Part shown: piece by piece, positions 24,319-32,941 of the stretch
Numbering within the stretch: the stretch's first letter is position 1
Layout of the letters: the number at the start of each line of letters is the position of its first letter
DNA from: Aquimarina sp. Aq78
GTDB lineage: Bacteria > Bacteroidota > Bacteroidia > Flavobacteriales > Flavobacteriaceae
NCBI RefSeq assembly: GCF_900299525.1
Contig: NZ_OMKA01000031.1
Location: 1 to 64,000, forward strand
Length of the DNA stretch: 64,000 nt
Direction: 5' to 3'
Program-made: the position numbers and the translations under genes
Notes under the pieces: generated by a model
The model's input: only the letters and a program-made list of their open reading frames with translations
Databases searched by the model: none
What the model was told of the DNA's origin: nothing

Positions 24319-24684
24319 TCATGATTCTAATTGTTGTTCTTGGATATTTTTGGTGATTTCGGATTTTACTTTTCCTGTATGCGCTGCTGTTTTGTTTTCT
24401 ATCAGCATGATTTTGCATTCTTCTATTGAGGAAACCCTATGATTAACACCACGTTTTACAATAAACAGATCTCCTTGATTCATGGTAAAAGGATCTTGTC
24501 CTTCTATTTCAAAAAGAAGGCTTCCTTCAATGATATAGAAGAGCTCATCTTCATGTTCATGGTTATGCCAGGGAACTTTATCACCTTTTATTTTTGCCAG
24601 CTTAACGTAAGTATCATTAACTTCTCCAATTATTTTTGGAGAGAAGTAGTCTGTAATGTCCTTAAATTTTTCTATTAGTTTCAT
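24319..24684 (-). CDS. cupin-domain protein
   Basis: A 121-residue single cupin from the ATG at 24684 (three further codons upstream are possible). Motif 1 is WHNHEHEDELFYIIEG with metal ligands His, His and Glu; motif 2 is GDLFIVKRGVNHRV. Such small cupins are often mannose-6-phosphate-isomerase-like or act as dioxygenase or sensor folds. No specific activity can be assigned. It lies upstream of marR on the same strand with an 86-base gap holding the MarR operator. Confidence 0.8.
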   Translation of the reverse strand: MKLIEKFKDITDYFSPKIIGEVNDTYVKLAKIKGDKVPWHNHEHEDELFYIIEGSLLFEIEGQDPFTMNQGDLFIVKRGVNHRVSSIEECKIMLIENKTAAHTGKVKSEITKNIQEQQLES

Positions 24685-24839
24685 ATACTGCATTAATTTT
24701 GAATACTATAATTGATCGTTATTACTTATAAATATTATGGTTTTTACATCAATAGCTACTTGTCCTGATTTCCTTTCAGGGTTGCTTGACTAAAAGAGGC
24801 AATTCTTCCCCGGTGTGTCTTTGTTGTACATAACTTATT

Positions 24840-25244
24840 TCATTTTTGATTTACTTTAAATCCCATACCTTCTTTAATGGTGTTAATTGATAAACAACCC
24901 ATTTCAGCAATTCTGAGTAATTTTTTAAATACTATAGGATCACTGCATTTTTTATAGGATACATCAAGGCGTATGTCTGTAAAACGTTTAGGTAAATCTT
25001 CGCTTTTGATTGCAATTACATCCACTTGAAAACCTTCAATTTCTAAATCTCTAGATTGTGCTGCGGCAAAAAATGTACTACAGAAACAACCTCCAATACC
25101 TGTCAATAAGTATTGCCCACCCATTAATCCATTGCCGCCACCACCTTGGCTTAGAGGACGATCTACAATGACTTTTACGGCCTCATTGTTTAATTGCATT
25201 GCTGTATTTGATATTTGTTCTAGTGTAATTTGAATTGTTTCCAT
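24840..25244 (-). CDS. OsmC-family protein, putative peroxidase
   Basis: The 134-residue protein shows the OsmC/Ohr fold: GGQYLLTGIGGCFCSTFFAAA with Cys53 and Cys55, a beta strand region, and MGCLSINTIKEG with Cys117. The family reduces organic hydroperoxides with a cysteine pair. The first site here is CFC instead of the usual single Cys. It follows the TetR regulator by 22 bases, so the two probably form an operon under TetR control. Confidence 0.85.
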   Translation of the reverse strand: METIQITLEQISNTAMQLNNEAVKVIVDRPLSQGGGGNGLMGGQYLLTGIGGCFCSTFFAAAQSRDLEIEGFQVDVIAIKSEDLPKRFTDIRLDVSYKKCSDPIVFKKLLRIAEMGCLSINTIKEGMGFKVNQK

Positions 25245-25266
25245 TTTATTTTTTTTGATTAAAAGA

Positions 25267-25872
25267 TTATGCTAATTGCTCAATGTAGTTTTTTACAGCT
25301 ATAAGATATTCGTCTAATATTTTATCATCATCATATACTTTTCTAATACCTCTTACGCCTTCAAAGGCACTTATTAGAAAAATAGCTGTTGCCGATGTAT
25401 CAATATTTTTTCTAATTTCACCTTTTATTTTGCCTTGCTCTAATAGATTGATCATAACCAGTTGCCAATTATCGATTATACCCCTGAGCATTTTCCTGAA
25501 TGAATTTTCGGAATATCCAATTTCATTAATTAAGTTGTTTGCTGGACAACCTAAATCTTTTTCCAAATCAGAATAGCCTTCAATACGCTTAATAAAAACA
25601 TCACATAGCAATGGTATTACGGGCGCATCATCAGGGTTTTTGAGAGGGACAACCATCCTTTCATAGACTCTTTTTCTTACGGTAAGATCAATTACTTTTT
25701 CTCCAATATTTTTCTTGCTGTTAAAGTGATGATAAAAAGCACCTTTAGAAAGCCCCGTACCCTTTATAATTTCTGGAATACTGGTCTTGTTATAACCATG
25801 CTTGTAGAATAGCTCAAAAGCATTATTAATGATTAAATTTTGGGTTTCTTTAGATTTTATTTTTTGATCCAT
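25267..25872 (-). CDS. TetR-family transcriptional regulator
   Basis: A 201-residue TetR protein from the ATG at 25872; the in-frame TTG at 25887 would overlap the -7 element. The HTH is KHGYNKTSIPEIIKGTGLSK with GAFYHHFNSKKNI directly after. The C-terminal domain (FEGVRGIRK near the end) is divergent, as usual. It lies upstream of the OsmC gene and downstream of an inverted-repeat operator at 25889-25912, so it likely represses itself and the OsmC gene. Confidence 0.9.
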   Translation of the reverse strand: MDQKIKSKETQNLIINNAFELFYKHGYNKTSIPEIIKGTGLSKGAFYHHFNSKKNIGEKVIDLTVRKRVYERMVVPLKNPDDAPVIPLLCDVFIKRIEGYSDLEKDLGCPANNLINEIGYSENSFRKMLRGIIDNWQLVMINLLEQGKIKGEIRKNIDTSATAIFLISAFEGVRGIRKVYDDDKILDEYLIAVKNYIEQLA

Positions 25873-25876
25873 ATAA

Positions 25877-25912
25877 CAAATATACAAAAAAACATTCTTA
25901 TCAGTATGTTTT
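25877..25912 (-). promoter_or_regulatory. tetR promoter -7 element with adjacent inverted-repeat operator
   Basis: TATATTTG on the minus strand (25884-25877) matches TAnnTTTG. Immediately upstream, AAAACATTCTTA (25889-25900) and TCAGTATGTTTT (25901-25912) form an inverted repeat with 10 of 12 matches, the size and place of a TetR operator. The rest of the 320-base gap up to 26192 shows no gene or hairpin. Confidence 0.6.
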
Positions 25913-26192
25913 TGTTGAAACTCATATTTTAAAAAAATATGTAGATAGAACTATACTATTTTTTTAATTTCTATTAGTAATAATAATTAAGAGTATTTGT
26001 ATTCTTTTACGGTACTATCAAAAAACCTGAATAGAATTGGGATGCACGTTTTTTTGATTGAAGATATTGTGCTTTCTTATAAATTTAAGAATGCTCTTTA
26101 TTAGAAAGGTTAAGAAAATACTTTTGTAATTCGGTGGGTTACATAAAGCTTTTGTATTGTTAAATTCTATTATTCTAAGGTGTTAACCTTAA

Positions 26193-27962
26193 TTATACAA
26201 TTCCCATCTTTTTTAACAGGAATGAGGCATTCATATTTTGACAAACCCCATCTTTAAATTTATAATCAAAGTATAGTTCATCATTTACGATTTGAGCATC
26301 AAAAAATCGATTTTCTACTTGATGTAGCTCTGATGCAATCTCACATAGACTTAAGTCATGGGTTGCTATAATACCTGTTGCTTTTGCTTTAACCAGTTTT
26401 TCTACAAATTTACGGGATCCTGCAGCTTTATCTTTGCTATTGGTACCTTTTAGGATTTCATCAAGAATGATAAAGTACTCGTCTTTTTCGAGGGCATTTA
26501 CAATTTTTTTAAGCTGTGTTAATTCTGAAAAGAAATAAGAAGCATCATCACTTAATGAGTCTGATGTTCTCATACTACTAATCAATTTGATAGGGCGATA
26601 TTCGCATGATTTTGCGCAAATAGGCAATCCTATGTTAGACATCACAATTTGTAAGGCAACGGTACGCAAAAAAGTACTTTTCCCAGCCATATTAGCCCCT
26701 GTGATGATTAAAAACTGCTCTTTGTCTATCGTAATGTCATTATCTATTCTTTTATGAGCATTAAGCATAGGGTGACCCAGTTCTTTGGCTTTGAGTATAC
26801 TATTGTCTGATGTTATCTTTGGATATATATAGTCGGGGTGATTAAAAGTAAAGTTTCCAAGGGAATTATAAGCATCAAAAAAGGCAATAACCTCGAACCA
26901 TTGTGCTACTTTATCGTGATTTTTGGCGATCCATTGTTCGATACGATAACTCTGTAGAATATCCCATAATATTAGTCCATTGGCAAGAACCCCGAACATC
27001 ATATTATTGCGTTGATCAAAAGCATTAAGAATACTGGCAAACTGTTTTAGGGTTTGCGAAGCTTTTTCTCGTTCGCTAATTACCAATTGTTGTTTTTCTT
27101 GTAATAAGACAGCCTCAAAATTTGCATGTTCAATTTTATCTACGAGCTTATAATACTGTTCAAAGGTATCTTTTACTTTATTGGCATTGCTATATAACTT
27201 GTTGATTTTCTTAAGTTGTGTCCCGGTTATTCCCAGGCCAATAAAAAACCAAACCAAAAACATAGTAAAAGTGATTATATCCAGAAATAGTAATGTTAAT
27301 AATATCAACGAAATACCAGAGACTATTGCAGGAAGTATACGCATAATCTTGGGAACAAAAGCGCTGTAATTTTGCAACCACTTTTGTATTAAAGAAACTG
27401 AAACACTTACATTAACCATTGATGCAATGGCACTAAATTCTTGTCTCCATTCGGGGAGTTCTGAGACATTTTTTATAGCTTCTTGTTTTTTCTCAATATG
27501 ATCTATAGCATTGGCGCTAAGTATGGTTGCTAGTTTATTTTTTCCAGCCAGAGTAGTTGTACGGTTGGCATATTGAAAAAAAGACTGCTTTCCAAACAGG
27601 TCGATATCATGACTATAAGGGTGTGTAGCGTCGATATATTCTTTTCCTGGAGTAAGGTTGGTTACGTCTCCTTTAAAAACGTCAAGCTCCAGTGTATTGA
27701 TATCAATTAGTTTTTGCAGTTTATTTTTAGAATACGAGAGATCGGTATGCCGGTTTACTAAAAAAATAAAAGCAACAGTCCCTATAACAATACTACCAAT
27801 GATAATCTGGGTATTAGGGTACCCAAAATATATGCCGGCTACTATCGCCAAAAAAACAAACAGACGTATGGTGCTGGAAATGGTGAGTTGTTTTTTTATT
27901 TTTTTTAGTGATACAGTATGAAGAGAAATTTGCTCTTTATAAAATTGTTGTGGGTTGTTCAT
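26193..27962 (-). CDS. membrane-associated MutS-family ATPase
   Basis: The 589-residue protein has hydrophobic segments at about 33-50, 53-70 and 208-247, a MutS core/clamp-like helical region (120-400) and a MutS-type ABC ATPase: Walker A TGANMAGKST (421-430), signature-like SLSDDASYFFSEL, Walker B YFIILDEILKGTN (496-508) and the IIATHDLSL His switch. The mismatch-recognition domain of true MutS is absent. Such proteins are widespread in Bacteroidota and usually annotated as MutS-related; the role, possibly in nucleic-acid handling at the membrane, is unproven. It stands alone on the minus strand. Confidence 0.85.
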   Translation of the reverse strand: MNNPQQFYKEQISLHTVSLKKIKKQLTISSTIRLFVFLAIVAGIYFGYPNTQIIIGSIVIGTVAFIFLVNRHTDLSYSKNKLQKLIDINTLELDVFKGDVTNLTPGKEYIDATHPYSHDIDLFGKQSFFQYANRTTTLAGKNKLATILSANAIDHIEKKQEAIKNVSELPEWRQEFSAIASMVNVSVSVSLIQKWLQNYSAFVPKIMRILPAIVSGISLILLTLLFLDIITFTMFLVWFFIGLGITGTQLKKINKLYSNANKVKDTFEQYYKLVDKIEHANFEAVLLQEKQQLVISEREKASQTLKQFASILNAFDQRNNMMFGVLANGLILWDILQSYRIEQWIAKNHDKVAQWFEVIAFFDAYNSLGNFTFNHPDYIYPKITSDNSILKAKELGHPMLNAHKRIDNDITIDKEQFLIITGANMAGKSTFLRTVALQIVMSNIGLPICAKSCEYRPIKLISSMRTSDSLSDDASYFFSELTQLKKIVNALEKDEYFIILDEILKGTNSKDKAAGSRKFVEKLVKAKATGIIATHDLSLCEIASELHQVENRFFDAQIVNDELYFDYKFKDGVCQNMNASFLLKKMGIV

Positions 27963-28075
27963 TTTGTACTTATCAAATAAGAATATTGAAAACCTCTCTT
28001 TTAAAAGGATTAGAGATACAAAACTCCTTTATTATCCCTCGAGAAGGTAATTAATGATTCTACTATTTTTTACTA

Positions 28076-28432
28076 TTAAAGATTTTCTAATTCTTGTTTT
28101 ACTTTTTTGGTCAGACCGCTTACTACTAAGTCATAAGAGTGATTGATCAATTCGAGTATCATATTAGTAGGTAAACCACCAGAAAAGTTAACAGTATTCC
28201 AATGTTTTTTACTCATATGGTACCCAGGAGTTATTTCTGGGTGATATTCACGAAGTTCGATAGCACGATCAGGATCACATTTTAGGTTTACACTAAAAGG
28301 CATTCGATCTAATCCTGTTAAAGCAAACATTTTACCCATTACTTTAAAAACCAAAGTGCTTTCATCAAAAGGAAATTCTTCTGTAACTCCTTTTTTTGAT
28401 AAACAATATTCCCTGAATGCTTCGATGTTCAT
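28076..28432 (-). CDS. MmcQ/YjbR-family protein
   Basis: The 118-residue protein matches the MmcQ/YjbR (CyaY-like fold) family: FREYCLSKKGVTEEFPFDES, VFKVMGKMFAL, NLKCDPDRAIELR and GYHMSKKHWNTV near the end. It is usually annotated as DNA-binding, with little experimental support. It is the last gene of a minus-strand run with GNAT and DUF4230 genes (gaps of 9 and 6 bases). Confidence 0.85.
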   Translation of the reverse strand: MNIEAFREYCLSKKGVTEEFPFDESTLVFKVMGKMFALTGLDRMPFSVNLKCDPDRAIELREYHPEITPGYHMSKKHWNTVNFSGGLPTNMILELINHSYDLVVSGLTKKVKQELENL

Positions 28433-28441
28433 TTTAAAAGT

Positions 28442-28846
28442 TTATATATTTAATTTCCCCATCACCCATGAAGGGTTGTCTATACTATCGAACCCAAATT
28501 GTTGATATAGATTATGAGCATCTTTTGTGAGTAGCATCCATCTTCGAATAGCTTGCAGTTCTGGATGATCCATTATTGCTTGCATTAACTGCTTCGAATA
28601 TCCATTTCCCCGTTGTTGTTCGATAATAAATACATCCATTAAATAGGCAAATACTACATGATCTGTTAACACCCTTGTAAAACCTATTTGTCTTTCATCA
28701 AGATACAGTCCAAAACACATCGAATGTTCAATAGTGGTCTTCACTTGTTCTTTAGTTCTTCCTGTTGCCCAATATGAGCGAGTTAAAAACTCATGGATAA
28801 AATTGATATCTAATTTTTCTTTATCGGTAGAAATAACTATGCTCAT
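28442..28846 (-). CDS. GNAT-family N-acetyltransferase
   Basis: The 134-residue protein is a small GNAT enzyme: FLTRSYWATGRTKEQVKTTI, QIGFTRVLTDHVVFAYLMDVF, the acetyl-CoA loop QRGNGYSKQLMQAIM and the C-terminal LYQQFGFDSI. It belongs to the short family with an N-terminal YW.xGR motif common in Bacteroidota. Substrate unknown. It is located 6 bases after the DUF4230 gene. Confidence 0.85.
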   Translation of the reverse strand: MSIVISTDKEKLDINFIHEFLTRSYWATGRTKEQVKTTIEHSMCFGLYLDERQIGFTRVLTDHVVFAYLMDVFIIEQQRGNGYSKQLMQAIMDHPELQAIRRWMLLTKDAHNLYQQFGFDSIDNPSWVMGKLNI

Positions 28847-28852
28847 TGTTCT

Positions 28853-29470
28853 TTATTCTAACTGTTTTGAATCTTGATTATTGTCGTCGATTTTTAAAGC
28901 AGAATAATCTAATGTCCATCCAATAGATTCTGCAAGAGTTTCCATAAGTGAAATAGCTGTCAGGGCTTCCTTTTTTGCAGATTCCATAAGTCCACTCTGG
29001 GGGATTTTATCTTTTATAAATTGCTTAGCTTCTTTGTTAAGATCTGTAAGGTCACCAGAGGTAAAAGGATTTAACCAGCCTTCTTTTTTGTCATAGTACT
29101 TAAAATCAGTTTCTATAGTTAAGAGTTTTGGTTGCGGAAAATGAGTCAGGACAATTCGCTTATTTTTGGTATCACTCTCTAGTGCTATCTGGGATAAATC
29201 AAATCCTACATATGCTTTGGCTTCAATAATGATTAATGCTTTCTTGGTTCCCGATAGTAATTTGAAGAACTTTTCTTTTACGCTTTCATAATGGTAGATT
29301 TCAGCAAAATCACCTTCAACAGTAACTAATTTACAAACGCTTTTAATTTTTTCTTTAAGTACAACAGACTGTGTTCGTACAGATGATTTATTTTTAGCAG
29401 CACTAAATCTTGCAAAAATAAAATATGCTACAATAGCTCCCCCTAAAAGTCCGATAAACAATAACTCCAT
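28853..29470 (-). CDS. DUF4230 domain protein
   Basis: The 205-residue protein has an N-terminal membrane anchor (1-18) and a DUF4230 domain with KLVTVEGDFAEIYHY, ALIIIEAKAYVGFDL and a C-terminal helical part. The family is of unknown function. It starts the small run DUF4230-GNAT-MmcQ. Confidence 0.8.
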   Translation of the reverse strand: MELLFIGLLGGAIVAYFIFARFSAAKNKSSVRTQSVVLKEKIKSVCKLVTVEGDFAEIYHYESVKEKFFKLLSGTKKALIIIEAKAYVGFDLSQIALESDTKNKRIVLTHFPQPKLLTIETDFKYYDKKEGWLNPFTSGDLTDLNKEAKQFIKDKIPQSGLMESAKKEALTAISLMETLAESIGWTLDYSALKIDDNNQDSKQLE

Positions 29471-29518
29471 GGCGTAAAGATATGAAGAATATCGTTTAAG
29501 AAAATAGAGGTATTTATA

Positions 29519-29890
29519 TTAATTTGGGACTAGAGAAAATCCTTCTTTAATCAAACGATCGATATGAGTTTTATCTACTTTTATAGTAATTGTAGGACCA
29601 GAACATACCTCACAGGCTTCACACATTGCCAATTCTTTTGTGATATTTTCAAAATCTTTAAGTTCAATATTTAAGTCTTTTAGGTAGTTGTAAACTTTAT
29701 TTTCTAATGTATTTCCTTCTGAATGTAACCAGGGTTCTTTACATTGTTTAGGCGTTATTTTAAGTTTTGCCAAACTAGTATTGAGATCTGGTTCTTTGGT
29801 ATCATCACCAGAACAGGAGAATGAAAAAGAAGCTAATAAAAAAAGAATACTAAAAATTTTTAATGAGTAAGAGAATGGTGTTGTTTTCAT
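29519..29890 (-). CDS. small lipoprotein with cysteine-rich motif
   Basis: A 123-residue protein with a lipoprotein signal (LASFSFSC, lipid Cys26). The mature part contains ITPKQCKEPW, LKDLNIELKDFENI and CEACEVCSGPTITIKV. The CxxCxxC arrangement could bind a metal or form disulfides. It is not a family that can be named from sequence alone. It stands between DUF4230 and DUF4260 genes with its own gaps. Confidence 0.7.
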   Translation of the reverse strand: MKTTPFSYSLKIFSILFLLASFSFSCSGDDTKEPDLNTSLAKLKITPKQCKEPWLHSEGNTLENKVYNYLKDLNIELKDFENITKELAMCEACEVCSGPTITIKVDKTHIDRLIKEGFSLVPN

Positions 29891-29995
29891 GATTTTTGAA
29901 CTTTTGATCTATTACCTAGATGAAATGTTACCAAAAAAGTTGTCTTTGGATGTTGTTATATTTTAGTTAAAAGTTATATAAGAAATAACTTTGTT

Positions 29996-30352
29996 CTATT
30001 CCTTTTCGCCTATTTCACCTAGATGTGTGAATTTGAACCCTTTTTCATATTTCAAGCCGTATCCCAGAATTCTATCGAAAGCAGCGTGCGAAAAAAGAAC
30101 AACTCCAGAAAGCTGTAATAGTTCGTTAGAGATGTATATTCCTGTAATATATATCAAAACTGCAATCCCTTTATGATGAAATATATTATAACTTAATGCT
30201 CCAATTTTATTATTTATAATGTATCCTAACATTCCGATATCGGGTAGGAGGAATAAAGCCAAAAATAACCACCAAGGATAGGACAGTAAACTAAATAAAT
30301 AGATTCCTAATCCAAGCATTGCAATTTCTTCGAGCTTTAGGGTTGTTTTCAT
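29996..30352 (-). CDS. DUF4260 domain membrane protein
   Basis: The 118-residue protein has about three membrane segments and the DUF4260 motifs LLPDIGMLGYIINNKIGA, YNIFHHKGIAV and FSHAAFDRILGYGLKY. Its histidine- and aspartate-rich motifs in membrane context resemble integral-membrane hydrolases, but no activity is established. It starts two bases after the cyclase-family gene and is the end of the ruvC-hemW-cyclase unit. Confidence 0.85.
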   Translation of the reverse strand: MKTTLKLEEIAMLGLGIYLFSLLSYPWWLFLALFLLPDIGMLGYIINNKIGALSYNIFHHKGIAVLIYITGIYISNELLQLSGVVLFSHAAFDRILGYGLKYEKGFKFTHLGEIGEKE

Positions 30353-30354
30353 TT

Positions 30355-31101
30355 TTACAACATTTTATACAAAACAGGTTTACTTGGGGAGGCGTCGTTT
30401 ACAAAGGGTGCTATCTGAAGATTAAGAAGATATTGCCCGTCTGGGATTTTGGTGTCTACATAAATCATTTCTGTGATTGTAGCATAATGTCGAGTTGCTT
30501 TGGGATAGCCCCAGAAGGCCTTGTGAGCCAATAATTTTCCATCATCTTTTTCTTTATCAACAGATGGCAGATCAATAAGAAGATGTTCTATGTTCAACTT
30601 TTTTAAATACCTGGCAGCTTCCTCTGTAAGAAAAGGCCAGTTGGTATTAGAGTAGTGTTTATTACATTTATCTTCTGTATTAGGAAGCGTTCTTATAATT
30701 AATGCTTCTGGTTGTACAGAGGTTATGGCATTTTTAATATGATCTATGGTAATTATATAATCTTTCCCTTGCTTTTCTGGTAGAATAGAAATGACTTCAG
30801 CTATAAAAAAGTACTGTTTTAATACATCATTGATACTATAGAATTCGGGAGTGATATGGCCAACGCATTCGGTATGAGTACCATGACCATGAGGGTTAAA
30901 ATAAATATTATTAAAGTTGGTTGAAGCACCTTCGGATACTTTTCCGATCCATTCTCCATCTGTTACAGGCTCAATTCTGGGGCGATCGATATACCATGCA
31001 TTCACATTTTCTTGCGATGCTCTTAAAGGAATGGATATATCTAACGGTTTTGAAAGATCAATTTTGTAAGACTGATTATTGTGTTTTATTGTTGTAATCA
31101 T
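30355..31101 (-). CDS. cyclase-family protein (kynurenine formamidase-like)
   Basis: The protein has 248 residues from the ATG at 31101 (in-frame TTG at 31113 possible). The metal motif GHGTHTECVGHI matches the HxGTHxxxPxH signature of the cyclase/KynB family, with the proline replaced by valine. Later motifs LIIRTLPN and HLLIDLPSVDKEKDDGKLLAHKAFWG are also typical. KynB hydrolyses N-formylkynurenine; other members act on cyclic amides or esters. The specific substrate is not clear. It is located 18 bases after hemW. Confidence 0.8.
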   Translation of the reverse strand: MITTIKHNNQSYKIDLSKPLDISIPLRASQENVNAWYIDRPRIEPVTDGEWIGKVSEGASTNFNNIYFNPHGHGTHTECVGHITPEFYSINDVLKQYFFIAEVISILPEKQGKDYIITIDHIKNAITSVQPEALIIRTLPNTEDKCNKHYSNTNWPFLTEEAARYLKKLNIEHLLIDLPSVDKEKDDGKLLAHKAFWGYPKATRHYATITEMIYVDTKIPDGQYLLNLQIAPFVNDASPSKPVLYKML

Positions 31102-31131
31102 ATGTTCTTCCAACTATTTTTAGGGAGAAAA

Positions 31132-32268
31132 TCACTCTAAATTTAGTAAGAAAAGATCACTTGCAATACCATCACTTAAAAACTTTCCTTTTTTGGTTAC
31201 AAATAATGTATCGCTATCTAAACATAAAAGATGAGTATTGATATGTTTTTGAGCTTGTTTAAGGAGGTGTTCTTTGTGTTTTTTTCCGAAATCCTTTTCT
31301 ATTTTTTGCAAGGATACGCCCCAAATGGTACGTAATCCTGTCATGATATATTCATTGTAGGCATCGGTAATAGTTAAGTCTTCAACCTCCCTGGGGAGTA
31401 GATTTTGCTGTAAGGCTTTGATATATTTTACATTGTTATTAATGTTCCAACTTCGTTGTTTTCCGTTATAGGAATGTGCAGAGGGTCCAATACCCAGATA
31501 GCGTTTCCCTTGCCAGTAAGCAGTATTATTTTTACTGAAGTATCCGGGCTTACCAAAATTGGATAATTCATAATGCTTAAAACCTTCTTTTTCTAAGGAC
31601 TCTACGAGGATTTCAAAATGTTTTTGCGCCACATTATCATCAATCGAAGGGATTTCTCCTTTTTCGATCAATTTTGGTAATGCAGTGTTAGGTTCTACGG
31701 TTAAGGCATAGCAAGAGATATGCGGTACTTTAAAATCCAATGCTAATTGGATATTTTGTTTCCATCGATCTATTGACATATTTGGGATACCATAAATCAA
31801 GTCTATCGAGATGTTATCAAAGTAGCGAGTCGCCATAGAGAGGCATTTTTTAGCTTCTTTAGCATTATGAGCACGATTCATCATTTTGAGATCTTTTTCA
31901 AAGAAAGACTGGATACCTATGCTCAAACGATTTACGTTACTTTTGGCTAACAATTCTATTTTCTCTTCGGTAAGATCATCTGGATTGGCTTCGATTGTAA
32001 TTTCTGCTTTATCAGCAACTTGATAATATTTGTAAACTACATCTATAATACGTTGCAACTCATCTATAGATAGTACAGTTGGTGTACCGCCACCAAAATA
32101 TATAGTCTTGATGGTTTCATTGATATTGACTTCTGGTTTTCGCAATTTAATTTCATTGCATAGCGCAGTAATCATGTCATCTTTTTTCTTCATCGAAGTC
32201 GAAAAATGAAAATCACAATAGTGGCAAGCTTGCTTGCAAAAAGGAATATGAATATAAATACCGCTAAT
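31132..32268 (-). CDS. hemW: HemW-type radical SAM heme chaperone, non-AUG start
   Basis: The first ATG (32193) would remove the radical SAM cluster motif. Upstream in the same frame the codons read ISGIYIHIPFCKQACHYC, giving the canonical CxxxCxxC (Cys11, 15, 18) and the normal HemW N-terminus. The only start-like codon before this is ATT at 32268, giving 378 residues; the frame closes at a stop 9 codons further up. Other motifs: YFGGGTPTVL, ISIDLIYGIPN and GPSAHSY. HemW inserts or traffics heme and is often misnamed coproporphyrinogen oxidase. A 15-codon ORF ends four bases before the ATT. It is located downstream of ruvC. Confidence 0.85.
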   Translation of the reverse strand: MSGIYIHIPFCKQACHYCDFHFSTSMKKKDDMITALCNEIKLRKPEVNINETIKTIYFGGGTPTVLSIDELQRIIDVVYKYYQVADKAEITIEANPDDLTEEKIELLAKSNVNRLSIGIQSFFEKDLKMMNRAHNAKEAKKCLSMATRYFDNISIDLIYGIPNMSIDRWKQNIQLALDFKVPHISCYALTVEPNTALPKLIEKGEIPSIDDNVAQKHFEILVESLEKEGFKHYELSNFGKPGYFSKNNTAYWQGKRYLGIGPSAHSYNGKQRSWNINNNVKYIKALQQNLLPREVEDLTITDAYNEYIMTGLRTIWGVSLQKIEKDFGKKHKEHLLKQAQKHINTHLLCLDSDTLFVTKKGKFLSDGIASDLFLLNLE

Positions 32269-32272
32269 ATTG

Positions 32273-32320
32273 TTAGATTTTAGAATTAGGATTTATAGAT
32301 TTGAAATCATCAAAAACCAT
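32273..32320 (-). other. 15-codon upstream ORF before hemW
   Basis: ATG at 32320, 15 codons (MVFDDFKSINPNSKI), stop TAA at 32275-32273, four bases before the ATT start of hemW and in a different frame. It may deliver ribosomes to the ATT by termination-reinitiation, or be chance. Confidence 0.35.
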
Positions 32321-32329
32321 AATTTGTAG

Positions 32330-32887
32330 TTATTTTTTCACCCGTTTTTCGTTCTGTTTTACAAAAGCGGCCCAACCTGTATAGCTTTTACCCACAATAT
32401 CGGCTCGACCCATATTATAAAAATGGCATACCGCTGCAGCAAGACCATCGGTAGAATCCAGATTTTTAGGAAGTGTTTTGAGCTGTAAGAGGTTTTGTAA
32501 CATTTTGGCCACCTGTTCTTTACTTGCATTACCGTTACCTGTAATTGCCATTTTAATTTTTTTTGGAGAATATTCGGTAATAGGTACTTCTCGACTAAGC
32601 CCTGCTGCCATGGCTACTCCCTGGGCTCTCCCCAGTTTAAGCATTGATTGTACATTTTTACCAAAAAAAGGAGCTTCTATCGCAATTTCATCAGGGTGAT
32701 AAGTGTCGATAAGTTCTACCGTACGTTCAAAAATAAGTTTTAGCTTTAAATAGTGATCATCATATTTACCGAGTTGAAGCTCATTTAATTGTAGAAAAGA
32801 CATTTTTTTATTTTGAACTTTAATAAGTCCAAATCCCATAATTGTGGTTCCGGGATCAATACCTAGTATAATTTTTTCGTTACTCAA
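32330..32887 (-). CDS. ruvC: crossover junction endodeoxyribonuclease RuvC
   Basis: The 185-residue protein is RuvC, the dimeric Holliday junction resolvase. Catalytic acidic residues are all present: Asp11 in LGIDPGTTIMGFG, Glu71 in IAIEAPFFGKN, and Asp143 and Asp146 in LDSTDGLAAAVCHF. A TAGTTTTG element (32918-32911, minus) fits the -7 consensus 24 bases before the ATG. It is the first gene of the ruvC-hemW-cyclase-DUF4260 unit. Confidence 0.95.
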   Translation of the reverse strand: MSNEKIILGIDPGTTIMGFGLIKVQNKKMSFLQLNELQLGKYDDHYLKLKLIFERTVELIDTYHPDEIAIEAPFFGKNVQSMLKLGRAQGVAMAAGLSREVPITEYSPKKIKMAITGNGNASKEQVAKMLQNLLQLKTLPKNLDSTDGLAAAVCHFYNMGRADIVGKSYTGWAAFVKQNEKRVKK

Positions 32888-32941
32888 AAGAAAGGATATG
32901 TTTTATACTACAAAACTACGCAATTAAGAATAAGTACAGTT

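Noticed and set aside
26193-27962. Reading as canonical mismatch repair MutS or MutS2
   Set aside because: Length, membrane segments and absence of mismatch-recognition and Smr domains do not fit.
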